The notes under the pieces were generated by a model. The model saw only the letters and a program-made list of their open reading frames with translations, searched no databases and was not told the origin of the DNA. A DNA stretch of 64,000 nucleotides from Mariannaea sp. PMI_226 (taxonomy: Eukaryota > Ascomycota > Sordariomycetes > Hypocreales > Nectriaceae): positions 248,001-312,000 of the forward strand of contig JANFOG010000018.1 in NCBI GenBank assembly GCA_024336345.1. The letters are read 5' to 3'. Made by a program: the position numbers and the translations under genes. Positions 1 through 11,043 of this stretch are shown one piece after another (position 1 is the stretch's first letter; each line of letters starts with the position of its first letter).

Positions 1-37
1 AACGCTTTGCTTTCATTCCTTGTTCAGCAAAAGGTGA

Positions 38-96
38 TGACGTCAATCAGCTCAATCTCGATTACTCTTGATATAGACTCATAATGATTGACGTCA
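38..96. promoter_or_regulatory. Two perfect CRE palindromes (TGACGTCA)
   Basis: Two exact copies of the 8-bp palindrome TGACGTCA lie at 38-45 and 89-96, upstream of the first gene's ATG at 268. This is the textbook site of ATF/CREB-type bZIP factors, which in aspergilli include AtfA-like stress regulators. Two perfect copies 51 bp apart are unlikely by chance. That they regulate the DUF3292 gene is inferred from position only. Confidence 0.6.
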
Positions 97-267
97 GAAG
101 CCGATCTGCACGTGGAGATGGTAAAACAGCACGTTTGCTAGGGCTTTTCTTGAACTACCAGAGTATGTGAATTTCGACCATAATTTCTACATCGTGTGAA
201 TCGCCGCACCTCTAACATTCGTTCCTACCACTTGCCCGTCATCTCAACGTCATCCACAAAGAGAGAC

Positions 268-2398
268 ATGGTGCAGGCAACTGACCCAGCAGTCGACGAG
301 TCGTCTCGGCCACTCTCAAGTGCTGATTCGACGAGCGAGCCCGAGATTTTGGAGAGGTATGAAGAAGAGACACCCACAGCAAGCCATGCCTTGGCCGATG
401 AGAGTGCTGCCGGCGACCAGGACGACGGGGAGAAGGGAGCCGCCCAGATAGACCATGGAGACATTGAGGTAAAGAATCTTGGTTGGAATGACCGAGTCAA
501 CAACGTTCCAGTCCCCCTGGTCGGGGGACTAGACAATGAAGCACTTTGGACATTGATTCGGAGATTCGACAAGCAAATCTTCCACGTCAAGCAGATCCAG
601 GAGCCTCCTCTGGGTGAGCTGGATCTCACCATCGCTGCAGATGAAGAATTCTCTCCGCAAAAGCTACGTGCTCAGCTGGAGAGGTTCTACATGGTAGTTC
701 TTGTTGGTCTTTTCTCCGTTTGGAAGCATATTGTGCGACTAAGATCCTGGAGAGAGTATGACAGGACAGCTTGGTTCCTCACCGTGTACACAATCGCCTG
801 GCTTACTGATCTCTTATTGCCGTCACTGGGTATTTTCATCATCGTCTTGATTCTGTCAGACCGATCGCGCAAGGCTTGCTTCCCGCTAGCACCGCCAGCC
901 CTAATCGACTCCAAAACCGGGGGCGTACAAAAGCCGGCCGCCGGAGTCCTCGCATCTGACGACTCCATGACTGGAGCTCCGCAGAAGCACCAGGGTGAAG
1001 CAGTTGAGCAAGAGGCCCGCAATTTCGTAACGAGCCTCTCAACGGTATGTTCAGGCGTAAGAGTTCATAATAACCATTTCAGTATCTGCCTGGCTAATGA
1101 ATTGACATAGATTGTTGTTAGTACTGCAGCCGGTAAACACCCTCAAGGGGACCCGGACAATGACACCGCACCAGATCCCACGGAGATCACAGATACTATA
1201 AGCGATGCCAGAGATACGGCAGTTGGTAGGGCTACGTCTCCTGAGCATGATAGAGCAAAAAAGCCCGTATCAGATGCCATTTGGGCCAAGGCACGACCGA
1301 CAATGCGCCTCCTATCCGAGTTCGTCGATACTTGGGAAAGATTGGGAAATGTGCTGAGCCCAGCGCCGCCATTTCATCGTCACCGACCTAAATTAATTCT
1401 TTCTTTAGTGATGGTGCCAATTGTGCTTGCATCCTACTGGACATCAGCTTATGTCGCCATGAAAGCCGTTGGGTTTGGCTGCGGCTTCTTGTTCTTTGGC
1501 GACCCAATCATCATGAGAGTGCTGTCATTTGTCAACAGAACGTATCCCCGATGGGAGAAGTATATTGAGCTTCAGAATACCATTTTGCGTGGAGTGCCGA
1601 CGAATGCTCAGCTCACCATTACACTGCTTCGAATCGGCGAAAAGAATAAGGCGCCTCTCCCCCCTCCGCCATCATCAGATAAGCCACCTCCCGTTGAACC
1701 CCATCCAACTGCTGGACAAGGTCTAGATCACTTGGGTAAGTAGAGCATTCATCACTGCGGCTTGTTAATCTCTTATATATTTATGATTACTAATACCACC
1801 AGAAGGAGCTACGGAGGAAGAGATCGAGGCAGCTGTCCAACCTGACCCTATTGTAGTAGATGCTGTGGAAGAGGAGCAGCCCGCCCAAGATGCACAGCCG
1901 CATAAGAGACCTCATCGTATTATGAATCTTTTACGAGGCGCTGCTAAGGGTGGTGTGAAAACTGCTCTCGCGGCGGACAAGGCCAAGGCCAGGGCTGGTG
2001 TCCAGAAAGCCAAGGATCGGCTGGGAGTGGTCAAGGATGCACAACCTAATCCAGTCACCGGTCCTATTCGATTCCCCGCACGATTCAAAGGTTTAAAGGG
2101 TCATGCCTACATAACAGCCACTGCGACCACTCCTGCGTTGAGCTGGACGTCCAACATAGATGACGTGAAGCCCTCGTGGACGACGGCAATCGGGGAGATT
2201 GCGGAACTAAAGAAGATTGGTGGGCTGGGTTGGAAAAGCAAAATCATTGTCGGATGGGCCATGGATACAGAGATTGTGGATGGTTTGGTGATCACGACCA
2301 GGGATGGTAGTGAATTTCATCTGACGGCGGTTGTGATGAGGGATCAGTTATTCAACAGATTGATATCAATGGGGGCGCAGATGTGGGAAGCTTGGTAA
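268..2398 (+). CDS. DUF3292 family membrane protein
   Basis: Three exons (268-1044, 1111-1735, 1803-2398) join in frame to about 665 residues. Both introns have GT-AG ends (GTATGT and GTAAGT donors). The open frame begins upstream of 268, but the first ATG is at 268. The N-terminal third is acidic and Ser-rich. It is followed by a block with VPLVGGLDNEALWTLIRRF, typical of the fungal DUF3292 family. Two hydrophobic regions follow: around residues 155-205 and, at the start of the second half, around LILSLVMVPIVLASYW. The C-terminal domain begins with a Lys/Ala-rich helix and has the look of a GRAM/PH-like fold (FKGLKGHAYIT and a WAMDTEIVDGLVITT stretch). The molecular function of DUF3292 is not known to me; membrane location follows from the hydrophobic segments. 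The gene converges on the arrestin gene 264 bp downstream. Confidence 0.85.
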
Positions 2399-2403
2399 TT
2401 TTA

Positions 2404-2409
2404 AATAAA
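2404..2409 (+). terminator. Polyadenylation signal AATAAA
   Basis: A canonical AATAAA starts six bases after the stop codon of the DUF3292 gene. It would give a very short 3' UTR unless later A-rich sites are used. Confidence 0.4.
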
Positions 2410-2662
2410 GACAAAAAGGGAGAAATTTACGAATATTTTGATTCATAATTTGTACCTTTGATGAAATAACTATTATCTAACTTCGATTCTTGAGGTGCAT
2501 CTTCTGTGACTGGCTCACGCTCCCTGTTACCCGTCTCTATATGCAGTTCTATGAGGGAAAAAAGAGTGAAACTTTTCAGAAAAAGAAATGAGAAGAAAAA
2601 AGATGGCTTTTAAACTCCAACGTCTATCCATCCCTTGGGTATATGTATATAAGTCAAATCCT

Positions 2663-3994
2663 CTATGCGATAATATGCAGTGCCTCCTCGAAACTGGGTA
2701 GCTGTACCTCCTTCTGCAGATAGTCTCCAGCCTCTGCCTGTATCGTCACCGGGATATCCAGTGTAACAGTATCATGATGAAGACGGAAAGAGATTGCCAT
2801 CTTGTAAGTGCGCGAAATAAGGCAAGAATGAAAATTTGGAAGAAGCGTCTTTGTGCGTGTCGGTGGCGTGAGCACAAGTTGAAAGGTCCTGGTGTAAGTT
2901 GCGGACTGCCTATTGCTTTCTGGCAAGTGGACTTCAGGGAATTCGCTGCGGCTTGGTAGCCATGCAGAATCGTCGGTACACTCGACACCCAAAGACATAC
3001 TTGTAGAGTAGTGTTTCGATATCGCGTGTTGGTCAGGGAAATCAGACATTGGTGTAGCTGAGTACCATGTGTGAGCATGCAGTTTAGCAGCCACTTTGTC
3101 AATCTTCGGAGGGGAAATTCCGCGGTCCATCGTTTCAAACTCGATGTCAACAGTGGCCAGAGAAGGTGTCGCTTCTCGACCGTCTGAGCTCAGGCAAATG
3201 GTAGTAGCCTGGCTAGCGCGAAGAGTGACATGTCCTAATGGTTTTGAAAAGGGACTTTTCTGAATGGCCTTGGTCTTGCGGAAAGTTCGCGACTGCTTTG
3301 CGGTATCGTCGTCGCCATTGAGTGAGACTGCTTCTAGAGAAGAGGAGAGGACCTTTACTCTTTTTCTCACCTCCACAGCTTTTTTCTTCGCTCCAGCGGT
3401 AGACCCTTGCTCGGTGGGAGTGTTTTGGAGGATCTGAGCTACGACTTCGTACTTGACCTGGGTCAGATCCGTAGTCATGTCATCCTTTTCCCAATCACCC
3501 ATGGAAGAAGGCAAACTGGTGTGATGGGCTCGAGCTGACTCATGGTCAATGATATGAGAGCAAGCAGTGGGTAGAAGAGAGTTTGGAATCACAAAGTGAA
3601 AGGGGATGGTGTGAGAAACTCCAGCGGCAAAGACTCTTGTTGATGGGTAATTGGATGGCGATATGGGCATGTCAACTGCGAGAAAGGTGTGGCGGGCTAG
3701 GGACGTGTTGTTGAAGTCTTCTTGTCGGACCTGGCAGCATCCAAGCAGCGTGATACGCACGTCGTCAAAGTGAAGGTCATGTTTTGGATTGATGTGTAGT
3801 TCTCCTGAAACAGCGGATCCTGGGCTGTACACTTTGTTGGTGTAGTGGTGCTCCAGACTGAGCTCGATTGCATTGTTCTGCGTATGTCTTCTCAGTCGAC
3901 CACTGACAGTTTTCAAGCCTATTGCGAGACGAGTTGACTTGTTCTTGGGTTGAGCAACTAGAGAAGAAGAAGAGGAGGGAGCGTGAGACGACAT
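2663..3994 (-). CDS. Arrestin-domain protein (ART-like trafficking adaptor)
   Basis: A single exon of 443 residues starts at an ATG. After a Ser-rich leader, residues about 40-215 follow the arrestin N-domain pattern: a YTNKVYSPGSAVSGELHI strand pair, then DDVRITLLGCCQV, a THTIPFHF-like turn (SHTIPFHFVIPNSLLPT) and KYEVVAQI. The second half matches an arrestin C-domain, with a Lys/Arg-rich linker between. Fungal proteins of this kind recruit Rsp5-type ubiquitin ligases to plasma-membrane transporters. Most carry PPxY motifs; I find none. The C-terminus LPSFEEAL sits where arrestins often show a PPxYEEA-like sequence, so the motif may be degenerate. Binding partners are unknown. The gene is tail-to-tail with the DUF3292 gene. 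Confidence 0.8.
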   Translation of the reverse strand: MSSHAPSSSSSLVAQPKNKSTRLAIGLKTVSGRLRRHTQNNAIELSLEHHYTNKVYSPGSAVSGELHINPKHDLHFDDVRITLLGCCQVRQEDFNNTSLARHTFLAVDMPISPSNYPSTRVFAAGVSHTIPFHFVIPNSLLPTACSHIIDHESARAHHTSLPSSMGDWEKDDMTTDLTQVKYEVVAQILQNTPTEQGSTAGAKKKAVEVRKRVKVLSSSLEAVSLNGDDDTAKQSRTFRKTKAIQKSPFSKPLGHVTLRASQATTICLSSDGREATPSLATVDIEFETMDRGISPPKIDKVAAKLHAHTWYSATPMSDFPDQHAISKHYSTSMSLGVECTDDSAWLPSRSEFPEVHLPESNRQSATYTRTFQLVLTPPTRTKTLLPNFHSCLISRTYKMAISFRLHHDTVTLDIPVTIQAEAGDYLQKEVQLPSFEEALHIIA

Positions 3995-5767
3995 TATCTT
4001 TGGTTGTATGATATGATTCGTGTCTGTTCTGTTTAAATGTCTACAGAGGTTAGAATCCGAAAAAATAAATAATTGAATAAAATAGAATAAAAATAAAAAA
4101 ATAAAAAAAAGGTCGATTGCATTTATCCTTCAAGCAACTCATTACAGTGTCGACGCACCTGGGACTTACACGCCTTATACAGCTGATAGACTCATGAAGC
4201 ACTCATCTAACAGTGGGACAGTGGAGACTCTACGCCTTGTCAAGTTGTCATGTCTGGAAAATGTCGGGCGCGCCTTGGGTGACAAATTAGTGGATCATGG
4301 TGTGTGGTGATCTAGACTCCTTTCAGATCAATTCACGTACAAGATTTCTCACCAGAGTCTGCATCACGTATTACGAGTAGAGCGTGGCCTCACTGCGGCT
4401 CCATTATTCCATGTTTCTCTTTGTCAATACCTCGCCATTGACCACATTTTGTTTTTATCTTATCCTGCTTTTTTCCCACAAAGGGCTATATGGGTGGTCT
4501 GTTCTGGGTAACATGATCAATGAAATCTCCATAATCGATCAATCAAAATTATAAGGCGTGGTCCACTTTATGTCAAGTTTTTTTTTTTTTTCTTCCCTTC
4601 TTTCGTCTGTACCAGGTTTGGAGGCAAAAAAGAATGAGAGCTATGCCCATGGGCTCACCTATTTCTGCTTTTGAAATGGAAGCAGCCTTGTTCACGTCAA
4701 TGACCTCAATGACATGACTGGACACGGAATCACCGGATCATATCTTCTGTTGTTTTGTCCCTTCTTCTCTTCTGGTCGCCTTTCCCTGTCTATCGACCGA
4801 ACTAGCTATGGCCAGACTGTTGTTTGTAGCTCGATGGCGCGCAATATCCCATATTTTCCTCTGTTCCTACGACGCCATCGAAAAAAATAAAATAAATAAA
4901 AATAGGGTTATTATTTGCACAATGGCCTTACATGCATAGCATTCGGTACTTTTGATCCCTCGAGTACCGACTGCAAGTACTCCACCAGTAGAGTCAGCCC
5001 ACCCCCCCTTCGCAATGGTTCCAGGGTAGCCCGTCACATAATTCCAAACCTCCTGGCCAACGGTGGCAAATAATTTCCTTTGCTGAACACTATCATCAGT
5101 AAAATATATTCCGAATACCATGGCTACATCACTATAACCGTAGAAGGAAAGATTCTGAGGTGCGAGTGTTAGGAATGTATCACGGGGGAAAGACTTATAG
5201 GAGAGGTCTTCAAGACCATCCCCGAGTGCCCGTCAATCAGTCCATAACAAAATTTTCACTAGGCTCTGGTCCTTATTGCCTGCATTCCTCTACTTGATTC
5301 CGACTACAAACGAGCTTACTCTATAAAAGAAAAACCATAGATTTTCAGAAGGGAATCGAATGGGAAGACGCAAAGGGCAGATTCGCCACCTACTGAGTTA
5401 GCTGACTGTGACTGCTGGGACAAGTCAGAATCCATCTGTGGTCCGACGATTTATTCACAATGAATGCGAGCCTCAAATTGAATAGAGAACTATCATCCGA
5501 ATGCCATGGAGAATAGGAATCAAGCTAGTATTTAAGATATCCTGTAACATGAAGGATAAGAGGCAAAATATTTGAAATTGGTTTCGGCCGTAGCAATACG
5601 AATTGTGAACACGTAAGCTGCCAGCTTGGTTCTAGCTGCATATATCCGTACTGCTCTCAAAAGGACAAGACCCTGGGTTGTACTGTGACACCTTTTCCCC
5701 ATGTTTGGATGAATAAGAAATGATTACCATTATACTTGAAACAAACTCTTCCTACCCCAAGTTTCTT
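3995..5767. other. Intergenic region with one orphan reading frame
   Basis: This 1.77-kb stretch lies between two minus-strand genes, so it holds the arrestin promoter and the 3' side of the AT-hook gene. There is an A/T-rich tract near 4070-4110 and a T run near 4580. Apart from the minus-strand open frame at 4867-5232, listed separately, I see no gene. Confidence 0.5.
4867..5232 (-). pseudogene. Orphan protein-like open frame, possible gene remnant
   Basis: The frame is open from just after a stop at 5233-5235 down to 4867, with an ATG at 5121. The composition looks coding: FPRDTFLTLAPQNLSFYGYS, then WNYVTGYPGTIAKGG and TGGVLAVGTRGIKSTE. It ends in a low-complexity hydrophobic tail that resembles read-through into non-coding DNA. 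A GTAAGG donor at 4931-4926 could end an exon before that tail. I do not recognise the family. No convincing upstream or downstream exon was found, so it may be a decayed gene fragment, an exon of an unrecognised gene, or chance. Confidence 0.3.
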
Positions 5768-8312
5768 TCATCTCAAATATCTCGCCATATTCCGCGTGGT
5801 TCCAAATAGTGGCATTGCAGAATCCCAACTGTCGTCAAAATTGAATTGCTCGACAGGACTATTAGGACGAGTCCAATCTTGTTGAGTCCCGTCCATCACC
5901 TCCAAGCCCTTCATCTCTGATGTCTGGTTCAGTTCGGCCAGAATGCTGCGGCTGCAGGATTCACCAAGGTCAAAAGAGGATAAGGCGTCCCCAGAACTCT
6001 GCTCGTAGCTAGATGGTTGACTGACAACAATCCCAGCCGAGTTCATTGCATAGTCGAAAATAGCCGGGAAGAAAACTTGAGAATTGATGGTACGTGTAGG
6101 ATCAGACTGTATGTTGGCAGAGTTGGCTTGGAAATTGGCATTGTCTGGTTGCTGCCAAGTAGAAGGGGCTATAGGACCATGGAAAGGTGCGCCTGGGTTC
6201 GGGACTGTGTACCCAGGATACCAATATTGGTGTTCTCTGTGAACTTCCGAAGGCTGGAAAATAGACGTCGGATCCTTGGAAGGGACCATCTGAGAATGAT
6301 TCATTTGAGACTGACTCATCTGAGATTGATTTACCTGGCAGTAATTAGGCTCGAAGTCGTTCAGCCCGGCGTAGTATACCTGAGGCTGGTTCGACTGGGG
6401 ATCCGGCATAGGCGTATCCACTTGGAGTGAATTGACGCATTGGCCTGTATGCAATGAATATGTAGAAGTAGGCGGGGTTGTATGTGAGTTCTGCAGAGAA
6501 GACCCCTGTGAGGAGTTGGATTCAGGGAAATCAAGGACGGGACCGGAGGATTGGGTTTGGGCTGGGGCTGAGGCAGATGCGTGAGTATCATGTCTGACTG
6601 GGGGAGGGAAGCCCTCCAGCGGGGGAGAGTTTGCGACGAGTTGGATCCTGGTGCATTCATCATCGGGCTCCATCTTAATCTTTAAGAGCTTTTCTTGCCT
6701 TGACTTTTTAATCTTACGGAAGGCTGAGATCAAATCGTCACGGCGAGAAGGCAGCGTGAGGGTCCGGCCGCTGCTGGGGGTCTGGACCTCAGGGCTATTA
6801 TTCTTGTTAGCCTCATGTACCCATGAATAGTTGTAAAAAAGTTGTAAGTACGTACGCAGTTGCTTTATTAAGAACACTTTCCTTAGTTTGAAAATTAACA
6901 AGGGAAGTATCAGTGTTAATAGGGTGGGATGTAGAGACTTCTAGTTGTGTCGATGTTTCCATTGAGATTTGATAAGTTGAACTTCCTTGCAAATGCGTTT
7001 CAAGAGGGGAAAGCGTCTTGGAATTCAAATTCTGCTGCTTGGGAGAACCGAGTATCCCCTTTTTCTTTTCTCGAACGGCGTTGGTGATCTTGCGCTTTGG
7101 AGGCCGGCCCCGGCGGATGCCACTATTTTCGACCTGGGGAGCGTAACCAGGCTGACCTTCAAGGTGGCCAGTTGGGAGGGGTTTGCGGCTTCCGTACTCA
7201 GGAAGCTCTTCAGCCTGTGACTCAAGAAGCACGGTGCCGGTAGTGGTGCTGGGAGCTGAAGCCTCCTTATCCTGTGAGTTATCGAGCCGCAGCAGAGAGC
7301 TGAGGTGTGCGGCAGGCCGCTCAAGCCGCTCGAGCCTCGAGGCTAGCGACTGTTGCCTCTTAGATGGTTGACCAATTTTCTTGGACTGGGGGGATGCTTG
7401 AGGTTGAGTGAGGGAGTCTGACAACTAAAAGAAGAGTTAGCTCTTGGACAATAAAAGGAGAACAGAGAATATTGGGATAAGATCTTGGAGAACCTACACC
7501 ATGGGCTACACTGAGGGGCTTGTTTTGGGACAGTTGGCTCAAGATCTCTGAATTGTCGATGGGAGAAGCAAATTCTTGTGGCTTAGTTATTTTCTGACCC
7601 CCAGCCAAACTAAGCTTCTTTGGCGCGGTTTTGTTGTTGAAGTCGAGAGGCTCATGCTCATGAGTGGATAGACCGTTGTAGATAGGTTGATTTGTAGCGA
7701 TAGGAGCATCAAGGGGAAGAGGCTTGGAAGAGCCACCGGACCGAGCTCGCTTGCTCCTCTTCCTAGAAGATGGCTTGCGAGGGCAGGACTTCGTGCACAG
7801 CGTTCTTGGCCTTGGGACCGGGGGATTTAGGGCAGGGCTGTGTAATTTCATAAGACGGAAGAATATCTGAATTATGATTTTTCGAATCCTGAAAGTACAA
7901 GCCTCGTTAAATGGTTTCCTTCAGGAAGGAGAAAACAAGGGAAGAAGGATTCAACTTACACAGCTGAGTCTGTGGAATACTGAAGCAGGCCATAGTTGGC
8001 ATCATGCGGGTCATCGGGCCAGTATATCACACCTTGTTCTTCATCACGTTCGAGGAAGCGACTGGTCAACTCAACCATCCAGTTCTGATGTTGCGAGTTC
8101 TCCCAACTCAGGGGCAGGATTGTTGAGATATCGCTCCGACGAATGAATTCATCTGTGTAGTCTTGAAGTGCTCCGAAGAAATCTGCATCCCGGAAAGATA
8201 AAGAATCCCCATAACCAACCTGCTTGCGAAGCTCATCTAGGGAAGGATTATCTGGCGAGGTGTGTTTGCTCAGCCAGGTGAAGAAATGAGGTTGTAACCT
8301 GTCTGCTCTCAT
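5768..8312 (-). CDS. AT-hook DNA-binding protein, putative
   Basis: Four exons (8312-7960, 7888-7498, 7424-6856, 6794-5768) join in frame to about 779 residues. Donors are GTAAGT, GTAGGT and GTACGT. The last intron has a clear GCTAAC branch site eleven bases before its AG. The first exon encodes a compact, predicted globular segment rich in Trp, Phe and Asp. The middle is basic, with clusters such as KRSKRARSGGSS. An AT-hook core, RRGRPPKRK, lies at about residues 352-360. The last third is Gln/Asn/Ser-rich and contains a run of SQM repeats, like a transcriptional activation region. AT-hooks bind the minor groove of A/T-rich DNA, so a nuclear chromatin or transcription role is likely. Targets are unknown, and I do not recognise the N-terminal domain. 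Confidence 0.7.
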
Positions 8313-11043
8313 AGTATACGAAGCTATGCTGGTTCTTGAGGCAGGCTCAGTCCAGGGCTGTAGACAGGTTAAGCAAATGAAAAGTTATAAGAAGACAGAG
8401 AGCAATGGGGAGAAAGACATCTGACATTTGGGAAGCTACTATTCAACGATCCAGCCGAGGGGCCTTTATATCGAGAATAAGATCAACCGACGGCAAGCCC
8501 GGCTGGCGTGCTTTGAAAGAGTCACAAATGGCGGTTCTCTCATTCTACTGTTCGGATGGGCCACCTAGCGGGTTCTCAACGGGGAATTGCTTATTAGCAT
8601 GCAGCATTCCGGATTTCTGGGAAGAGCTGAACGCATTCTAGTTAGAACCATGGGGCAGATCAAACGTATTACTTCTTGTTTACAGCCCATGTCCCGGGCC
8701 TAACTCTCGATGGTTCTATCGCGGTGATTGGGGTAAAAGTAGGAACCAGGCATGCAGCTGACCGGGGCGTCGAAGTGATTTGTGACGAGACAAGGAGGGG
8801 TAATGAGACAGATAATTCGATGGGCGGCGTCTGCACCGTGGGCATGATACTGTGCAAGCATACTGTACAAGCAGGGACGAGACAAGAAAAAGAAACTAAG
8901 AATGGTGTGAGAGAAAGCGCAAGATATTGGCTCATGTTGGTCGCCCCATCATGGATGACCCTGACCTGAGAGGACGGGATGGAGGTGAAAATTTTTGTTA
9001 GGTGGTGTCTGAGACGTGGCCTCCGGGGTAGAGAAAGTCATGCTTTTGTGAGCCGTCTTAATTACCATCAATAGTATGCAGCTATCTGGGAATGTTGCGG
9101 CTAGGACGATAATCTCCAATGACTAATACTATGTAGTAGATATTCTTGTATCACTTCTCACTACGAGGATTCTGCGAAGGAGAGAGCACCCAACTCCATG
9201 TTGGTGAAGGCTAGCAACTGGGAACAGAGAGAATGAGTTGAATTAGCTTTGTTGTTCGCGTCAATTTGCACGCTCAAGTCTCTCCCACTCGCGAAAGGTC
9301 AGGTCGAGAAGAGAAGGCGACTGTGGACTGGATGGTGAGGAGTAACCTCACCTGCATGGGCAAAGAGAGAAATACACAGTATTGAGCGTCCGCGTCGTTA
9401 GCGTCGTCAGGGCTGCAGTTCTGCGTCTGAGGAGCATGAAAACACCAAGCTTAGCATGTGGGAGCCCCCATTTGATATCAAGTTTGGTCTCATGGATCAT
9501 GATAGCGAGTCTGTTGTACAACAGAGATATGGGGGTACGGCTCAAGTTCCCGCTTGGCATTGTTAGAGGCTCATCGTGCAGAGAAGCTGGGGAGGAGTTG
9601 GAGGGTGATCACACTCTCTAATAGGCTCTGGAACAGATCGGGGAAACACTCAACTTTCATAGTGGATACCAATTTTTGGTCTTGGACGAATGAAAGCTTG
9701 ATGAGCAGGGACAGCACAAACACCACCGAGAGGGGTGAAGAGCTTGTTCATTGACTAGCGTCTTCCTGGACGCGGAGAGGCGTTTTCTTGCATGATGATA
9801 GGGTCCTAGGCTTCTCAGCCACGCTCCAAAAACTGAGACAGTGAGAGACAGGGGATGATGGGGTGACAAGGGAGACGGGAAGGTGAATGTTACCAAACGG
9901 CAATGGGCCAATTGGACCTTGTATAGCTCCCTTTCTAGAGTGACAGCACTATACAATATTGTGTAGTACTCTGTACTGCTCATCAGTCTTTGCTAGGGCT
10001 GCGGTACGGGCCCCAGGCCGAGAAGGATCCTTCGGACAGCAAACGTTTGACCGGACTGTGGCTGCATATTCTTACTTTTTATGCTCTTTCTTTGCTTCTT
10101 TTCACAGCCTTTGGTCGCGTTTGGGACCAAACGAGAGCGTCTTTGTTTGTCCGGCGGTGGGCATACTACGTCATGTGCAATACGGAACAGTAGGGCCCCG
10201 ATGCATTCATTCAAACAAGGCAACACACACTTGCGGACCATCCAAGCTGCTGCAGTGTTCCAGCAGGTACTCGGTACGAAACGTAGAATACACTCTGTTG
10301 TGAATGTCTGAGACGGAGGGACTGCTACAGACTCACACCGCCATTAACGCCTCTCAACATCAACCGGTAACAGGCCCTGTGAATGTGTATTTTCTATCGA
10401 CGCCACCAAAACAGGTGGCATGGAACACGCTCTGTGCTTGGCCGTCTGTGGTCCATCTAGCCCCCTGCACGGCCAGAAAGCGCTATGAGCTGCTGCATAC
10501 GGGATAATGCTAGTCTAAACGGCCTGATTCCATTCTGCTGTTTGTTCCCTCATGTCTGCCAATTCTTTGCTGCATTAAGGTAGCCAGTGGCTGACATGGC
10601 TGATAGCTTGTTTTTTTTTGTTTTTTTTTGACATTCCATCCAGTTCATACTGTGTGTTACAAGCTGCATAGCGCTGCTGTATTTGGTACCATGGTAGACT
10701 ACGTATTGTAGTGTAAGGGAATACTTCTGTGAGTAGACTCGCAGAGACGTGACCAATTTGAAACACGAAGCTGTAGGCTTTGTACTACCTAGGCAGTATA
10801 GGAAGGATGCTGACATCCAGCTCGTGGTCGCTTTGGGTGTCAGTGAAAACCAATGGATAAAGGGGTATTGTACCCGTCCCAGTATGTGCATTTCTACTTT
10901 TCATATCTAACCTTTCAAGATGGTATTGCCGGGAAGCTATGTCCTGTAGCCATTCAAGACCCTGAGTCTAGGGACCTCATTTCCTTACATCCTTAGAGGG
11001 AAAATCGTACTTGCTTGCGTTTTGTAAGGGCCGTCGTATTCGC
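8313..11043. other. Gene-free region upstream of the AT-hook gene
   Basis: About 2.7 kb without a supportable gene. Open frames here are short, Cys/Ser/Pro-rich in arbitrary order, overlap on both strands and lack recognisable domains. The part next to 8312 must hold the AT-hook gene's promoter and 5' UTR. A pair of T runs separated by one G lies near 10612-10631. Confidence 0.5.

Noticed and set aside
9657..9983. 108-codon minus-strand frame
   Set aside because: It is low-complexity Ser/Leu/Pro, has no domain, no splice partners and competing frames on the other strand.
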